Assembly: GCA_010692425.1 (NCBI GenBank) | Contig: JAAHHJ010000026.1 | Span: 1 to 64,000, forward strand | Length of the DNA stretch: 64,000 nt | DNA from: Symploca sp. SIO3C6 | GTDB lineage: Bacteria; Cyanobacteriota; Cyanobacteriia; Cyanobacteriales; Coleofasciculaceae | Direction of reading: 5' to 3' | Notes under the pieces: generated by a model | The model's database searches: none | Seen by the model: only the letters and a program-made list of their open reading frames with translations | What the model was told of the DNA's origin: nothing | Part shown: in pieces, positions 38,594 through 52,845 of the stretch | Layout of the letters: the number at the start of each line of letters is the position of its first letter | How positions within the stretch are numbered: the first letter of the stretch is position 1 | Made by a program: the position numbers and the translations under genes

Positions 38594-40528
38594 TCAATTG
38601 ACAAATGGTTTTTTTGCAAAAGGTACTTGTTGACCAGAGTGAATTGAGTATAACAGATGGTGTGTTGCTTGCATGGCTTCAGTTAGCTCGGGATACGGAC
38701 GATCTGTGATATCAACAAGACCGATATTGTAATTCTCCCCATCGGGATAACGTCCAGTATTGGGTTGATCCACCCACTGAAACCAGTGGGCACCGACTAT
38801 TTCCGGTATCGCCCCTAAATTTTCAACATAATAGCGATAAGCAACACCCCGCTCTTGATAATCGCGCACTTGCTTCAATCCTGCTGACATTCCTTGAGCT
38901 GGTACTCCAAAATGAAATTCACTTAGTAATAGTGGTTTTCCGCTTAAACGATGAAACTTCTCCAGTTTCTCCTTATCTGGGAAATATTGATAGTCGTTGA
39001 CACTGAAGACATCAAAAACCCGCGAAGCTCTTACCATTTCATCGGCAGCAATCCCTGCGTATCGGATGCCGAGAATCAAGTGATTGGGGTCATACTTACG
39101 GATAGCAGTGTCGATGACTTGGAGATATCTCTCAAAAGCTTTGTAGAAGAATAATTTGCGGCGTTGGGTTGTATCTCCTGCGGCTAAATACTTCTCTAAC
39201 TGGCGACGGGTTGCTGTCTCAGGGCCATCCAAAATCTCCTGGACAATTTGGGTTTCATTTCCCGACCAAGGTGGTTCATTACCGATAAAATATCCAATTA
39301 AAAAGGGGTCATTTTTGCGAGGCGCGCACTGGGCTGCGGCAGCAGCATCAGCGTTGAGTAGGAACTCCTCTGAGTAGACATCGGGAAACTCAGAGTAAGT
39401 TATTTCTGTTTCCCAACGCTCTTCCCTGAGACGAAAAGTGTAAGGTATGCGACTAGAATTGTTGATCTCCGGAGCTGATAAATTACCAGCTGTGTTGAAC
39501 CCCCATGCCTGCAAGCGGCGCATTACAAGCTCAACCCAACCTTTACTCCACTCATTGCCGAATCGTCGCGATACATTCGAGAGATGGAAGGCGACTCTTG
39601 AACCCGCGCTCTCTGGCTCTGTAGTAAACAAATCCTTTGGTGGCAGCTCTTGATAAATAGACCTGTGTTCTTGAATCGGTGTTGTTTGACTTGGCTGTAT
39701 TATATTAACGCCGACCGAGAAAAATAGGTGACCATCTGGATCAACAAACCACCATTTCCCATCAATTAACTCTACGCGAAAAAAACCTGTGCCTTGGACT
39801 TTGGTTGAGCAGTAGCCACCATATCGGCAGTAATCAAAATCCACCGGTTTTAATTGTTTTTCCTCTTGTTCCCAAACCTCCTGTAATTCTTCCAAGGAAG
39901 TAATTTTTCTTGGCGAACTATCTCTAATCCATTGCCCCATTTTATCAATCAAGGGTTCATCCTCAAGCACCGCATTACCAGGATAATTTTTGGTTAACCG
40001 AATTGATCTAATTTCCAGAATTGGCTCTTTAATTGGTTCTGGAATAGTAATTGAAATATCTTCGATCTTATTGATAGGCAAATATGGCCCCCTATTGACC
40101 ATAATGTAACCGTTTTGTATAGAGTTAAGGTACGGTGCCTGACTAGAGCTATACCTTGGTGTAGGTTGGCTGAAGATTTTTAGGGGTAAAGCGGCGCGAA
40201 TCCAGGCATTCTGATAAGGGTATATGCTCAGAAGATTAACTCCCTCAGAAGTATGTAACTGCAACTGAAAGCGCTGCGGTGAAGATGCTTTCATTTCTAT
40301 CACCAGGAAACCAAAAGATGACCAATCATTGGGTATATTTGAATTTAATTGTTCCAAGTTCCAGCGATATTCAGATTGAGTTTGACTATTATCGAAGACT
40401 AAATGCTGGTTCGTAATCAGCGTGACTTCGCTCTGAGCTATACTCTTAGTCTCAAATACAATAATAAGCAACGATACTATCAGTCCAGTAAAAACTAATC
40501 GGCGTATAGTTTTCAACATTTTTAGCAA
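38594..40528 (-). CDS. Secreted glycoside hydrolase, GH50/beta-agarase-like
   Basis: Signal peptide; GKWWFVDPDGHLFFSVGVNII, FLIGYFIGNEPPWSG, PLLLSEFHFG, AHWFQWVDQPNTGRYPDGENYNIGLVDITDRPYPEL. Confidence 0.75.
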   Translation of the reverse strand: MLKMLKTIRRLVFTGLIVSLLIIVFETKSIAQSEVTLITNQHLVFDNSQTQSEYRWNLEQLNSNIPNDWSSFGFLVIEMKASSPQRFQLQLHTSEGVNLLSIYPYQNAWIRAALPLKIFSQPTPRYSSSQAPYLNSIQNGYIMVNRGPYLPINKIEDISITIPEPIKEPILEIRSIRLTKNYPGNAVLEDEPLIDKMGQWIRDSSPRKITSLEELQEVWEQEEKQLKPVDFDYCRYGGYCSTKVQGTGFFRVELIDGKWWFVDPDGHLFFSVGVNIIQPSQTTPIQEHRSIYQELPPKDLFTTEPESAGSRVAFHLSNVSRRFGNEWSKGWVELVMRRLQAWGFNTAGNLSAPEINNSSRIPYTFRLREERWETEITYSEFPDVYSEEFLLNADAAAAAQCAPRKNDPFLIGYFIGNEPPWSGNETQIVQEILDGPETATRRQLEKYLAAGDTTQRRKLFFYKAFERYLQVIDTAIRKYDPNHLILGIRYAGIAADEMVRASRVFDVFSVNDYQYFPDKEKLEKFHRLSGKPLLLSEFHFGVPAQGMSAGLKQVRDYQERGVAYRYYVENLGAIPEIVGAHWFQWVDQPNTGRYPDGENYNIGLVDITDRPYPELTEAMQATHHLLYSIHSGQQVPFAKKPFVN

Positions 40529-40656
40529 TGTACCCCAGCTTTATTGATTAATTTTGCCAGAGAATCGCTACAATCTGCAATCTGAGTTCATAATTTCTTA
40601 AATTCCCATCCAGCTTTTCTCCCCTTCTCCCTTGCTCCCCCTACCCCCCTCTCTTT

Positions 40657-42162
40657 TTATCCTGGTAGCGGAATATCAACTTTAATTTTGCAACCTTGCC
40701 CTGGCTGACTTATTAAATAGAAAGAGCCTCCTAATGCCTCAGTGCGCTCACGCATTCCCTCTAATCCAAACCCAGTTGTATTTTCCTGTGGATCAAAACC
40801 TCGACCATTATCTGCAAGTAGTAAAGAAACTTTTCTGTCTCCCCCTCTCCCCATCTCCCCATCTCCCCCTCTCCGTGTCTTCCCATCTCCCCATCTCCCC
40901 CTCTCCGTGTCTTCCCATCTCCCCATCTCCCCCTCTCCCCCTCTCCCCCTCTCACCGTTACTTTCTAACAACTGCAAGCAAACCTGACTAGCATTACTAT
41001 GCTTAGAAATATTAGTTAATGCTTCTTGAGTCACTCGATACAAAGCTGTAGCGATTTCAGCTGAGAGTGAAGAGTTTAAATTTATATTGGCATCCAGTTG
41101 AATGCAGGTTGTCGCCTCAAATTCTTTTAAAAGTTTAGTTAGAGCAGTTGGTAAAGATTGTCCTTGTAGAGGATGATTTCGCAAGGTAGCAACTGACTGG
41201 CGGACATGTTTTAGAGCTTCTTTCCCCAGTTGTCTGGCTTTGTGTAGATGATGAGCTAGCTTTCCTCCCTCTTCTGGCAGTAGCATCGCGACATTTTCTA
41301 ACTGAATACTTTGAGCAGCTAGGGAATGACCTACAGAATCGTGAATTTCCCTAGCAATTCGATTTCTCTCCTGTAAAGTAGCTTGATTTTCAATTAGTAG
41401 CGCATACTGACGCAGACGCTGATTGGCAGATGCTAATTCTTGGCGACTCTTGTGTTCAGATAATACTGCTCCCACTAGCAAGAGTACAAAAACTAATACT
41501 AATCCAAATAAGAGTGCTGAACTAAGAGTAAAGTGGATAATTATGCCGTGCAAGAGTTCAGAGGGCATATGCCGAAATACTCTTGGTAATGGTCTTCCTA
41601 AAGAAACACCCAGAGGACGAATTTCTAGAAAGGACATTAGCTGCATTAGCAGGAAGGAAATATAGGCAAAGCCAGCTACCAGTAAGCGCCCACTCCAAGG
41701 AAACATTACGCAGGCGCGCATCACAACCACCAGTAGTAATGAAGGGAAAACACTTCCACCTCTTCCTGCCAGCATCACCGCCAGCCAGCTTAAACCAAAT
41801 CCCAAGCTAGTGTAAATGATTCCTGACAATAGCCGAGATTTAACGGGCAATCGTAAGCCCATTAAACCTAGAGTGACAATGCTTACTGCAGCAGCTATGG
41901 GAAATCTTAATCTTGGAGGATGTAGTCTTAAAGCTCTAGGGGGATGGGGAAAAGGTAAAGGTGAAAATACAGCTAGTACAGCAATTCCTAATAAAATCCA
42001 CTCCAGGTAGAGCAAAAGGCGAAACGGGTGATTTTTGGGGAGGAATTTGTGCATATAGGGATGGGGAGATGGGGGGATGGGGAGATGGGGAGATGGGGGG
42101 ATGGGGAGATGGGGAGATAAGTGTATACAAAAATCCCCTCTCACTTCCCACACTTCCCACAC
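40657..42162 (-). CDS. NarL-system sensor histidine kinase (HisKA_3)
   Basis: Six-TM-like N-terminus; ERNRIAREIHDSVGHSLAAQ; DNGRGFDP; probable start Met at 42054. Confidence 0.9.
   Translation of the reverse strand: MWEVWEVRGDFCIHLSPHLPIPPSPHLPIPPSPHPYMHKFLPKNHPFRLLLYLEWILLGIAVLAVFSPLPFPHPPRALRLHPPRLRFPIAAAVSIVTLGLMGLRLPVKSRLLSGIIYTSLGFGLSWLAVMLAGRGGSVFPSLLLVVVMRACVMFPWSGRLLVAGFAYISFLLMQLMSFLEIRPLGVSLGRPLPRVFRHMPSELLHGIIIHFTLSSALLFGLVLVFVLLLVGAVLSEHKSRQELASANQRLRQYALLIENQATLQERNRIAREIHDSVGHSLAAQSIQLENVAMLLPEEGGKLAHHLHKARQLGKEALKHVRQSVATLRNHPLQGQSLPTALTKLLKEFEATTCIQLDANINLNSSLSAEIATALYRVTQEALTNISKHSNASQVCLQLLESNGERGRGGEGEMGRWEDTERGRWGDGKTRRGGDGEMGRGGDRKVSLLLADNGRGFDPQENTTGFGLEGMRERTEALGGSFYLISQPGQGCKIKVDIPLPG
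40836..40960. repeat. C/T-rich minisatellite inside the kinase catalytic domain (32-bp higher-order period)
   Basis: CCCCATCTCCCCCTCTCCGTGTCTTC-type units. Confidence 0.9.
42057..42120. repeat. G/A-rich (GGGGAGATGGGG)n minisatellite upstream of the kinase start
   Basis: Direct repeat of GATGGGGAGATGGGG. Confidence 0.9.
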
Positions 42163-42365
42163 TTCCCCATGCTTCTTCCTGCTGTCTCATTGACTCAGAG
42201 TCTTTTTATCGCAACGGACGATATCAGTTAGGAAATCCTATTTTGATTCAAAAGGAATAGGGAACAAAACAGTTTCCTAACAGCTATGGTGAATACGTAT
42301 ATATGAAATTAAAAAAGATGCTACAAATGACCTAATTTTAAGTAATAAATAACAACAAAAGCATT

Positions 42366-42402
42366 GATTACTTATTACTTATTACTTATTACTTATTACT
42401 TA
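42366..42402. repeat. Heptanucleotide tandem repeat (ATTACTT)n
   Basis: ATTACTTATTACTTATTACTTATTACTTATTACTT. Confidence 0.9.
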
Positions 42403-42437
42403 AAAAACATTTGTAGCAAACATTTAGATAATCGAGA

Positions 42438-46994
<4,557 letters not shown>

Positions 46995-47125
46995 TTATTT
47001 GAAGAGGGTATGAGATCCTTCTTAGTAAAGTATATGGGGCAGGGGGAGATGGGGAGATGAAGAATTTTTAGGTTGTGTTTCTAATTTCTTGGAATTCCCT
47101 AAATCCAGATATATAGGAGAGAGTT

Positions 47126-48046
47126 TTGTCTTCTGCACTGATTGTGATTTGTGGTGCTACAGCTACTGGTAAATCGGGGTTAGCTTTAGCTTTGGCAAAG
47201 CGCTTAGGGTCAGTAATTCTCAGTGCTGATTCTCGTCAAGTTTACCGAGAGTTAGACATTGGTACAGCAAAACCTTCAGCCACCCAACAACAGGAAGTGC
47301 CCCATTATCTCATCGATATATGTAATCCCACAGAAAAAATGACTTTAGCAGATTACCAGCAACAGGCACAAGCCTTAATTGCCTCTCCCCCTCTCCCCAT
47401 CTCCCCATCCCCCCCTCCCCCTCTCCTTGTAGGAGGCACAGGCTTATACATTCATTCGGTAGTGCGAGGGTTAAAAATTCCCAGAGTTGCCCCTCAACAG
47501 GAATTGCGATCGCAACTTGAGGTTCTTGGTCAATTGCAAATTTATGCTTTTCTACAGCAGGTTGATCCAGTTGCTGCTGAAAAGATTCACTTTAATGACC
47601 AAGTTAGAACTTTACGTGCTCTAGAAGTTTACTATGTCACCGGCTACCCGATTTCAGAGCAACAAGGAGAGAATCCCCCTAGCTATCCTATTCTTCAGGT
47701 TGGTTTAGAATGTGCTGACTCCCATGCCCTTACCAGTCGTATCGCCCAGCGCACAGAAAAGATGTTGGCAGCTGGCTTAGTAGCTGAGGTAGAAACTTTG
47801 TCTCAAAAGTATGGTTGGGACTTACCGTTGCTGAATACGCTTGGCTATCAGGAAATTAAACAGTATCTTGCTGGGGAAGTCTCTTTATCTGAGGCGAAAG
47901 ACTTGATAGTGTTGCACACACGACAATTTGCCAAACGTCAACGCACTTGGTTTCGGGGTTATCCAGAAATTAAATGGTTTGATGCTGATCACTCAGATTT
48001 ATTAGATCAGGTTTGGCAATGTGTGCAGGAATTTCTGGATATGTAG
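47126..48046 (+). CDS. miaA: tRNA dimethylallyltransferase MiaA
   Basis: ICGATATGKSGLALALAKRLG, SADSRQVYRELDIGTAKP, LLVGGTGLYIHSV; TTG start with AGGAGA upstream. Confidence 0.96.
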   Translation: MSSALIVICGATATGKSGLALALAKRLGSVILSADSRQVYRELDIGTAKPSATQQQEVPHYLIDICNPTEKMTLADYQQQAQALIASPPLPISPSPPPPLLVGGTGLYIHSVVRGLKIPRVAPQQELRSQLEVLGQLQIYAFLQQVDPVAAEKIHFNDQVRTLRALEVYYVTGYPISEQQGENPPSYPILQVGLECADSHALTSRIAQRTEKMLAAGLVAEVETLSQKYGWDLPLLNTLGYQEIKQYLAGEVSLSEAKDLIVLHTRQFAKRQRTWFRGYPEIKWFDADHSDLLDQVWQCVQEFLDM

Positions 48047-48083
48047 AGACTTGGTGTAAGCTCCTCGAAAAAAGAATACTACA

Positions 48084-48123
48084 AATAAGCTGTTGCGCAT
48101 TTTTAATGCACAACAGCTTATTA
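48084..48123. terminator. Bidirectional terminator-like hairpin between convergent miaA and fcoT-like gene
   Basis: AATAAGCTGTTGcGCATT-TTT-AATGCaCAACAGCTTATT. Confidence 0.7.
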
Positions 48124-48180
48124 TTTCTCGTAAAATTATCTCGAATGAACAGTTAAAAGCCTCATAGTCAAATGCTTAAT

Positions 48181-48735
48181 TTATACAGGAGAATTGATTA
48201 TGGTTAACTTGACATTACCACTGCAATTACCACCTTGATCATCCCAATAACGACATTTTGTAACTATATACATAAAACCAAACTTTATCCGAGTATTTAT
48301 AAATTCGATCTCACCCCAAAACTGGCGAGCCTGCATGGCGCGTCGAAAGCTACTTTCAAAATTCACAATATAAATATCCGGCAGTTGTTTAGCCCAGTAA
48401 TCGCTCATAGTCCACGCCTGAAATGATGCCATGAGTTTTTCTTTAACTGATTTAGCTATCACATAGTACATCATTTGGTTATAGCAAATATTAAATTCTA
48501 CTGAATTAAAATGCCCCGTATCATCGATATAACATGATTCAGGTATTTCAAATTCACATTTTCCGATTACACGTCCTCCATTTTGAGGCTCACCCTCTTG
48601 AATCACTTCGGCAGATTTAAGGTACTTGCAATGAGTTTTATATGGCTTAAGTACTTCTGCTAGTAAAATCTCATCATTGACATAAATCTTATTCAGTGCG
48701 ACGCTATCTTGAGCTAGATTATCAATCTTCAACAT
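48181..48735 (-). CDS. FcoT/ScoD-like thioesterase (isonitrile pathway)
   Basis: EILLAEVLKPYKTHCKYL, ESCYIDDTGHFNSVEFNICYNQMMYYVIA, WTMSDYWAKQL line up with recalled M. tuberculosis Rv0098 (FcoT). Confidence 0.88.
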   Translation of the reverse strand: MLKIDNLAQDSVALNKIYVNDEILLAEVLKPYKTHCKYLKSAEVIQEGEPQNGGRVIGKCEFEIPESCYIDDTGHFNSVEFNICYNQMMYYVIAKSVKEKLMASFQAWTMSDYWAKQLPDIYIVNFESSFRRAMQARQFWGEIEFINTRIKFGFMYIVTKCRYWDDQGGNCSGNVKLTIINSPV

Positions 48736-48797
48736 GATGTTTTCTCCTGATAGAGTAGATTAGATACCTTAAACACAGTTCTAATACAACTGCTAGA

Positions 48798-49673
48798 TCA
48801 CTCGTAAAACGGATAGCTATCGTACAAAGTCAATCGAAATGAGATTGTCGGTTCTGAATTTGCTGCATGGTGAGCACAATGTACTAGAGAGCGATTATCC
48901 CAAATTCGCACATCCCCTAACTCAAATTCATGATGTTCGATTAATGGATGCTCAAAACGGTTGTCTAACTGACCAGAAATAGCCAACATTTTCTGAAGAA
49001 TATTTGTATCAAGTGGCTCTTCTTCAGAATTATCTATTCGATAGGTAAAACCATCGTTGATGTAGAGTACAGTTTCTCCTGTAACAGGGTGGGTAAAGGT
49101 TGTGGGATGCTTTGAAGGAGGAGTTACCTGCTCTATCTCATCGAGTATTTCCGAAATTGGACGATAAACATCGTCAGGACGAATCTTAAAAAAACGTCTT
49201 ACACTATGATAACAACTTGACTCAGTAGCAATCGATTTCAGGTCGTCTGGCAAACCTCTAAATGCCTTGAACATATCAATAAAGTAAGTGCCACGATTTT
49301 TACTAGGAATAGCTTGAGGATATACCATTGAAAAGGCAAATGGTTTCGGCATAAAGGCATAATCAGCATGCCAAAATTTACCTGTCTTGGGAACTCCAAT
49401 CTGTTGACCATTTTCGGGAACATTAGAGGAAACAAATATCTCTTCTCTCTCTGGGTGATGATACATCGGCTGATAGTATTTTTCTATATCCCCAAGACGA
49501 TACCCAAAATCACAATACTGGTCAGGCGATAAATCTTGCTCCTTGATCACAACAATTTTATGCTTGTATATCAGTTCCTTGAGATCCTGAATATCTTGGT
49601 CTGAGGCTGTCTTGTTATTAAATTCATAAATGAAGACGCCCATTTGATTATTTTTTGGATGTTTGATTTTCAC
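48798..49673 (-). CDS. Fe(II)/2-oxoglutarate oxygenase, ScoE/Rv0097-like (isonitrile-forming candidate)
   Basis: KYYQPMYHHPEREEIFVSS, GVPKTGKFWHADYAFMPKPFAFSMVYPQAIPSKNRGTYFID, FKIRPDDVYRPISEILDEIEQVTPPSKHPT, TGQLD, distal iron His. Confidence 0.92.
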   Translation of the reverse strand: MKIKHPKNNQMGVFIYEFNNKTASDQDIQDLKELIYKHKIVVIKEQDLSPDQYCDFGYRLGDIEKYYQPMYHHPEREEIFVSSNVPENGQQIGVPKTGKFWHADYAFMPKPFAFSMVYPQAIPSKNRGTYFIDMFKAFRGLPDDLKSIATESSCYHSVRRFFKIRPDDVYRPISEILDEIEQVTPPSKHPTTFTHPVTGETVLYINDGFTYRIDNSEEEPLDTNILQKMLAISGQLDNRFEHPLIEHHEFELGDVRIWDNRSLVHCAHHAANSEPTISFRLTLYDSYPFYE

Positions 49674-49793
49674 AATTAATTCCCTTTGAATTCACTAAAA
49701 CAATTCTAAAATAGGTAGAAGATGCTACGTTGAAACTAAGTGAATTTTATTTAGTAGTAGTTATTTGAGTTGCTATTTTTGTTGTTTGTAACT

Positions 49794-51074
49794 TCATTCA
49801 ATATTACGTACAGATGGATTTGTTGTTAACAAAGCAGTTATGAAAATCATGAATATTCCTGTAACACCAAAGAGAATTGCTAGATTTAAATCAACTAATA
49901 AACCAGCTAAAGCGAAAGAGAAAGGAGCAATGCCAAAAGAAGAAAGTACTCCCAAACTCATAACTCTTCCTAACATTTCAGGGGGAGTTTGTTTTTGAAC
50001 CCAAGTAATTTCTGTTACCACAAAAAAGCCACTGCAAAACCCAAGTACAACGATTATTACACTAGCTAGAGTTATATTTGAGATGAAACTAAGCATGAGT
50101 AGACCAAAACCTTGTATACCAGCAATACTCAACAGTAAGACTCCAATTTTTGGAGGATTTGAGAGTAATGGAGGCATTAAAGCTCCCAGTAAATTACCAC
50201 CACCCCAAGCTGAATTCATTATTCCCAGAGCAATTGCACCGCCTGGAAAACGTTCATGAGCTAGAGAGGCAAAACCGATTCTTAATGGTCCTATAAAGAT
50301 TAAATTGTACATCATTACTACTAAAAGAATTATTCTGAGATCTAAATTACGCCATCCGTAATCTAGCCCTTCACGAATACTAGTAATTAGACGAAAAAAT
50401 TTCTGATTGGTACTATTATTTATAGTAGTAGTTTCCTTAATTTTCGTTGCAGTATTTGAATGAAAAGAAACTTTCATCAGTAAAAGTGTGACAGCAGTAA
50501 AAATAAAGGTAGCAGCATTGATCGCAAAAGCAATCTTAATCCCACTAACTGCGATTAGCAAACCACCTAAAACTGGACCAATCAATAAAATAAGTTGATT
50601 AGTTCCTTGAGTTAAGGTGTTACTCGCTGTTAATTGTTCTTTGCTTACAAGAGTAGGTACAATTGATTGAGCAGCTGGAATAAAAAAGCCATCTAAGATT
50701 CCAAAGCAGATGGAGAATAAGTAAAGATGCCAAAGCTGTGTTGCCTGCTCCCAGACTATTACCGTCAGTATAATCATCAGCAAGGCACGCACAATATTGG
50801 AGCCCAGCATAACTAACCGAGGTGAGGTGCGATCGCTAATAACACCACCAACTAGTATTAAAATAGCTCGAGGAATGGCTGCTGCCATTAGTACTGTCCC
50901 CAAGCTAAGACCAGAGTTAGTTAACTGTATAGTTAACCAGAGTAATGCTACGAGATAGAGTTGATCTCCAAAGAGTGAAACATTTTCACCAATAAACAAT
51001 AGTAAAAAGTTTCGTATAGTTAAAGGTTGCCATAGAGGAACTCTATGTTGATCTGAAGAAATTATTTTTCCCAT
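49794..51074 (-). CDS. MFS transporter (EntS-like exporter)
   Basis: About 12 TM; GGVISDRTSPRLVMLGSNIVRA; cluster context. Confidence 0.88.
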   Translation of the reverse strand: MGKIISSDQHRVPLWQPLTIRNFLLLFIGENVSLFGDQLYLVALLWLTIQLTNSGLSLGTVLMAAAIPRAILILVGGVISDRTSPRLVMLGSNIVRALLMIILTVIVWEQATQLWHLYLFSICFGILDGFFIPAAQSIVPTLVSKEQLTASNTLTQGTNQLILLIGPVLGGLLIAVSGIKIAFAINAATFIFTAVTLLLMKVSFHSNTATKIKETTTINNSTNQKFFRLITSIREGLDYGWRNLDLRIILLVVMMYNLIFIGPLRIGFASLAHERFPGGAIALGIMNSAWGGGNLLGALMPPLLSNPPKIGVLLLSIAGIQGFGLLMLSFISNITLASVIIVVLGFCSGFFVVTEITWVQKQTPPEMLGRVMSLGVLSSFGIAPFSFALAGLLVDLNLAILFGVTGIFMIFITALLTTNPSVRNIE

Positions 51075-51108
51075 AAAACTTAAGCAGCTATTTTACTGGT
51101 ATGGGCTA

Positions 51109-52749
51109 TTAATTAACTTTGCGTTCGTAGCCTTGCCAATATTTTTCGCGAAGCTTGCCTTTTTGGATTTTCCCACTTGGTGTTCTTGGTAAAGATTCAA
51201 CAAACTCAATACTCCTAGGCAACTTGAAATCAGCAAGTTTACCTCTGAGAAAGTTGATTATATCTGAGGCTATTGTCTTGATTCCTGCTTTTAAAACTAC
51301 AATAGCTTTGATAGCTTCTCCAAAATCTTCATCTGGAATACCAATCACAGCAACTTCAGCAATTGCAGGATGTTCATATAAAATGTTCTCAATCTCTGAT
51401 GGATAAACATTTTCTCCGGCATAGCAGATCATATCTTTAAAGCGATCGCAAATATAAATGTAACCCTCTTCATCAAAATAGCCGGCATCACCCGTATGAA
51501 TCCAACCATCAACTAAAGTCTTGGCTGTTGCCTCAGGTAATTTCCAGTAACCAATCATGTTAGCAGGGGATTTTATACAAATTTCACCTATTTCAAAGGG
51601 AGGTAACTCTTTGGCTTCATGATCTAAAATCTTTACGGATACACCGGGGAAAGCTTTACCCGCAGATTTAAGTCTGTTTGTCTTACCAAAGAGATGAGCA
51701 TCTCCAGGAAGAGACACAGCACAATTTCCAGTTTCCGTCAAACCATAGATTTGCACAAAGTCACAAGAAAATGTTCCTATTCCCTCTTTTAGTACTGGTT
51801 CTGCAATCGGTGAACCTCCATAGATAATATGTCCTAGTGATGAAAAATTTGTCTGTTTACACTGAGGTTCAGTTAATAAAATTTGAATCATCGCAGGCAC
51901 CATAAATGTTTTCGTAATCTGATATTTTTCAAGTGCTTCAAGTACTTCAAGAGCATCAAAACTTTCTAATATAATATTTTCTGCCCCAGATACCAAACCA
52001 CGAATAGCCCACCATAAACACCCGATGTGAAAGAAAGGTACAACCAATAAACTCTTATCTTCTTGACTCCAATTTATCCACTTTCTCCCTCGCTTGGCAA
52101 ACTCTTTGGCAACAGCAAAGAAGCTGTAATGTCCTAGTTGAACTCCTTTAGGCAGTCCTGTAGTACCACTGGTGTAGATCTGCACAACTACGTCACTTGG
52201 GCTAATCGTAATATCTGGTTTAAGATTACTATACTGCTGATGCCAACTGCTATAATCAAGCCATTCCTGTTCAGTTTTCTCTAAGAACGTTTTATCCAAA
52301 GAAATGAAAGTTTTAATATTACTAATTTCATCTCTAATAGAGGTGACTAGACTGTGAAACTCAGCTCCAATGAATAGAGTTTCTACATTAGCATCTCTGA
52401 GAATATAGCTAACTTCAGGAGCCGCTAAGCGCCAATTAATTGTTACTAAAACAGCCTTAATTTTGGCGCAGGCAAATAAGATCACATAACTATTGAGTGA
52501 ATCTTTAGCTAGTAATGCTACTCGTGATTGCTCCCTAACTCCTTGGGCTAAAAGTGCATTAGCTAGACGATTGCTTTGTAACTCTAACTGAGAATAGGTT
52601 AGTATTTCATCTCTAAATACTAAAGCTCTATTGTCTGGCAATTGGCGAGCTTGTACAGTAGGTAAATCTGCTAGTGTTGAAATTTCGTCATTATGTATCA
52701 TTGATATTTCTCCAAAGTTATCTTTACAAAAATCAATAAACTTGATCAA
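51109..52749 (-). CDS. FadD10/ScoB-like acyl-CoA/ACP ligase
   Basis: YTSGTTGLPKGV, FFHIGCLWWAIRGLVSGAENI, IYGLTETG, IKSPANMIGYWKLPEATAKTLVDGWIHTGDAGY. Confidence 0.88.
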   Translation of the reverse strand: MIKFIDFCKDNFGEISMIHNDEISTLADLPTVQARQLPDNRALVFRDEILTYSQLELQSNRLANALLAQGVREQSRVALLAKDSLNSYVILFACAKIKAVLVTINWRLAAPEVSYILRDANVETLFIGAEFHSLVTSIRDEISNIKTFISLDKTFLEKTEQEWLDYSSWHQQYSNLKPDITISPSDVVVQIYTSGTTGLPKGVQLGHYSFFAVAKEFAKRGRKWINWSQEDKSLLVVPFFHIGCLWWAIRGLVSGAENIILESFDALEVLEALEKYQITKTFMVPAMIQILLTEPQCKQTNFSSLGHIIYGGSPIAEPVLKEGIGTFSCDFVQIYGLTETGNCAVSLPGDAHLFGKTNRLKSAGKAFPGVSVKILDHEAKELPPFEIGEICIKSPANMIGYWKLPEATAKTLVDGWIHTGDAGYFDEEGYIYICDRFKDMICYAGENVYPSEIENILYEHPAIAEVAVIGIPDEDFGEAIKAIVVLKAGIKTIASDIINFLRGKLADFKLPRSIEFVESLPRTPSGKIQKGKLREKYWQGYERKVN

Positions 52750-52845
52750 TTTTATCTATATTCATCCACAGCTAAAAAATCAGTACCAGCATTTTTGCAA
52801 TAGTTTTCTTGAGCTCTTCAAGCTTTATCGATTTGTCTGAATATT

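Noticed and set aside
40836-40960. C/T-rich repeats considered as CRISPR or an integron array
   Set aside because: Simple-sequence minisatellite with no spacers.
42055-42162. Pro/Ser/His-rich N-terminus of the histidine kinase ORF
   Set aside because: Encoded by the minisatellite upstream of a better start (MHKFLPKNH at 42054).
48798-49673. Plain taurine dioxygenase (TauD) annotation
   Set aside because: Sequence blocks match Rv0097/ScoE far better and the neighbours are FcoT, FadD10-like and NRPS genes.
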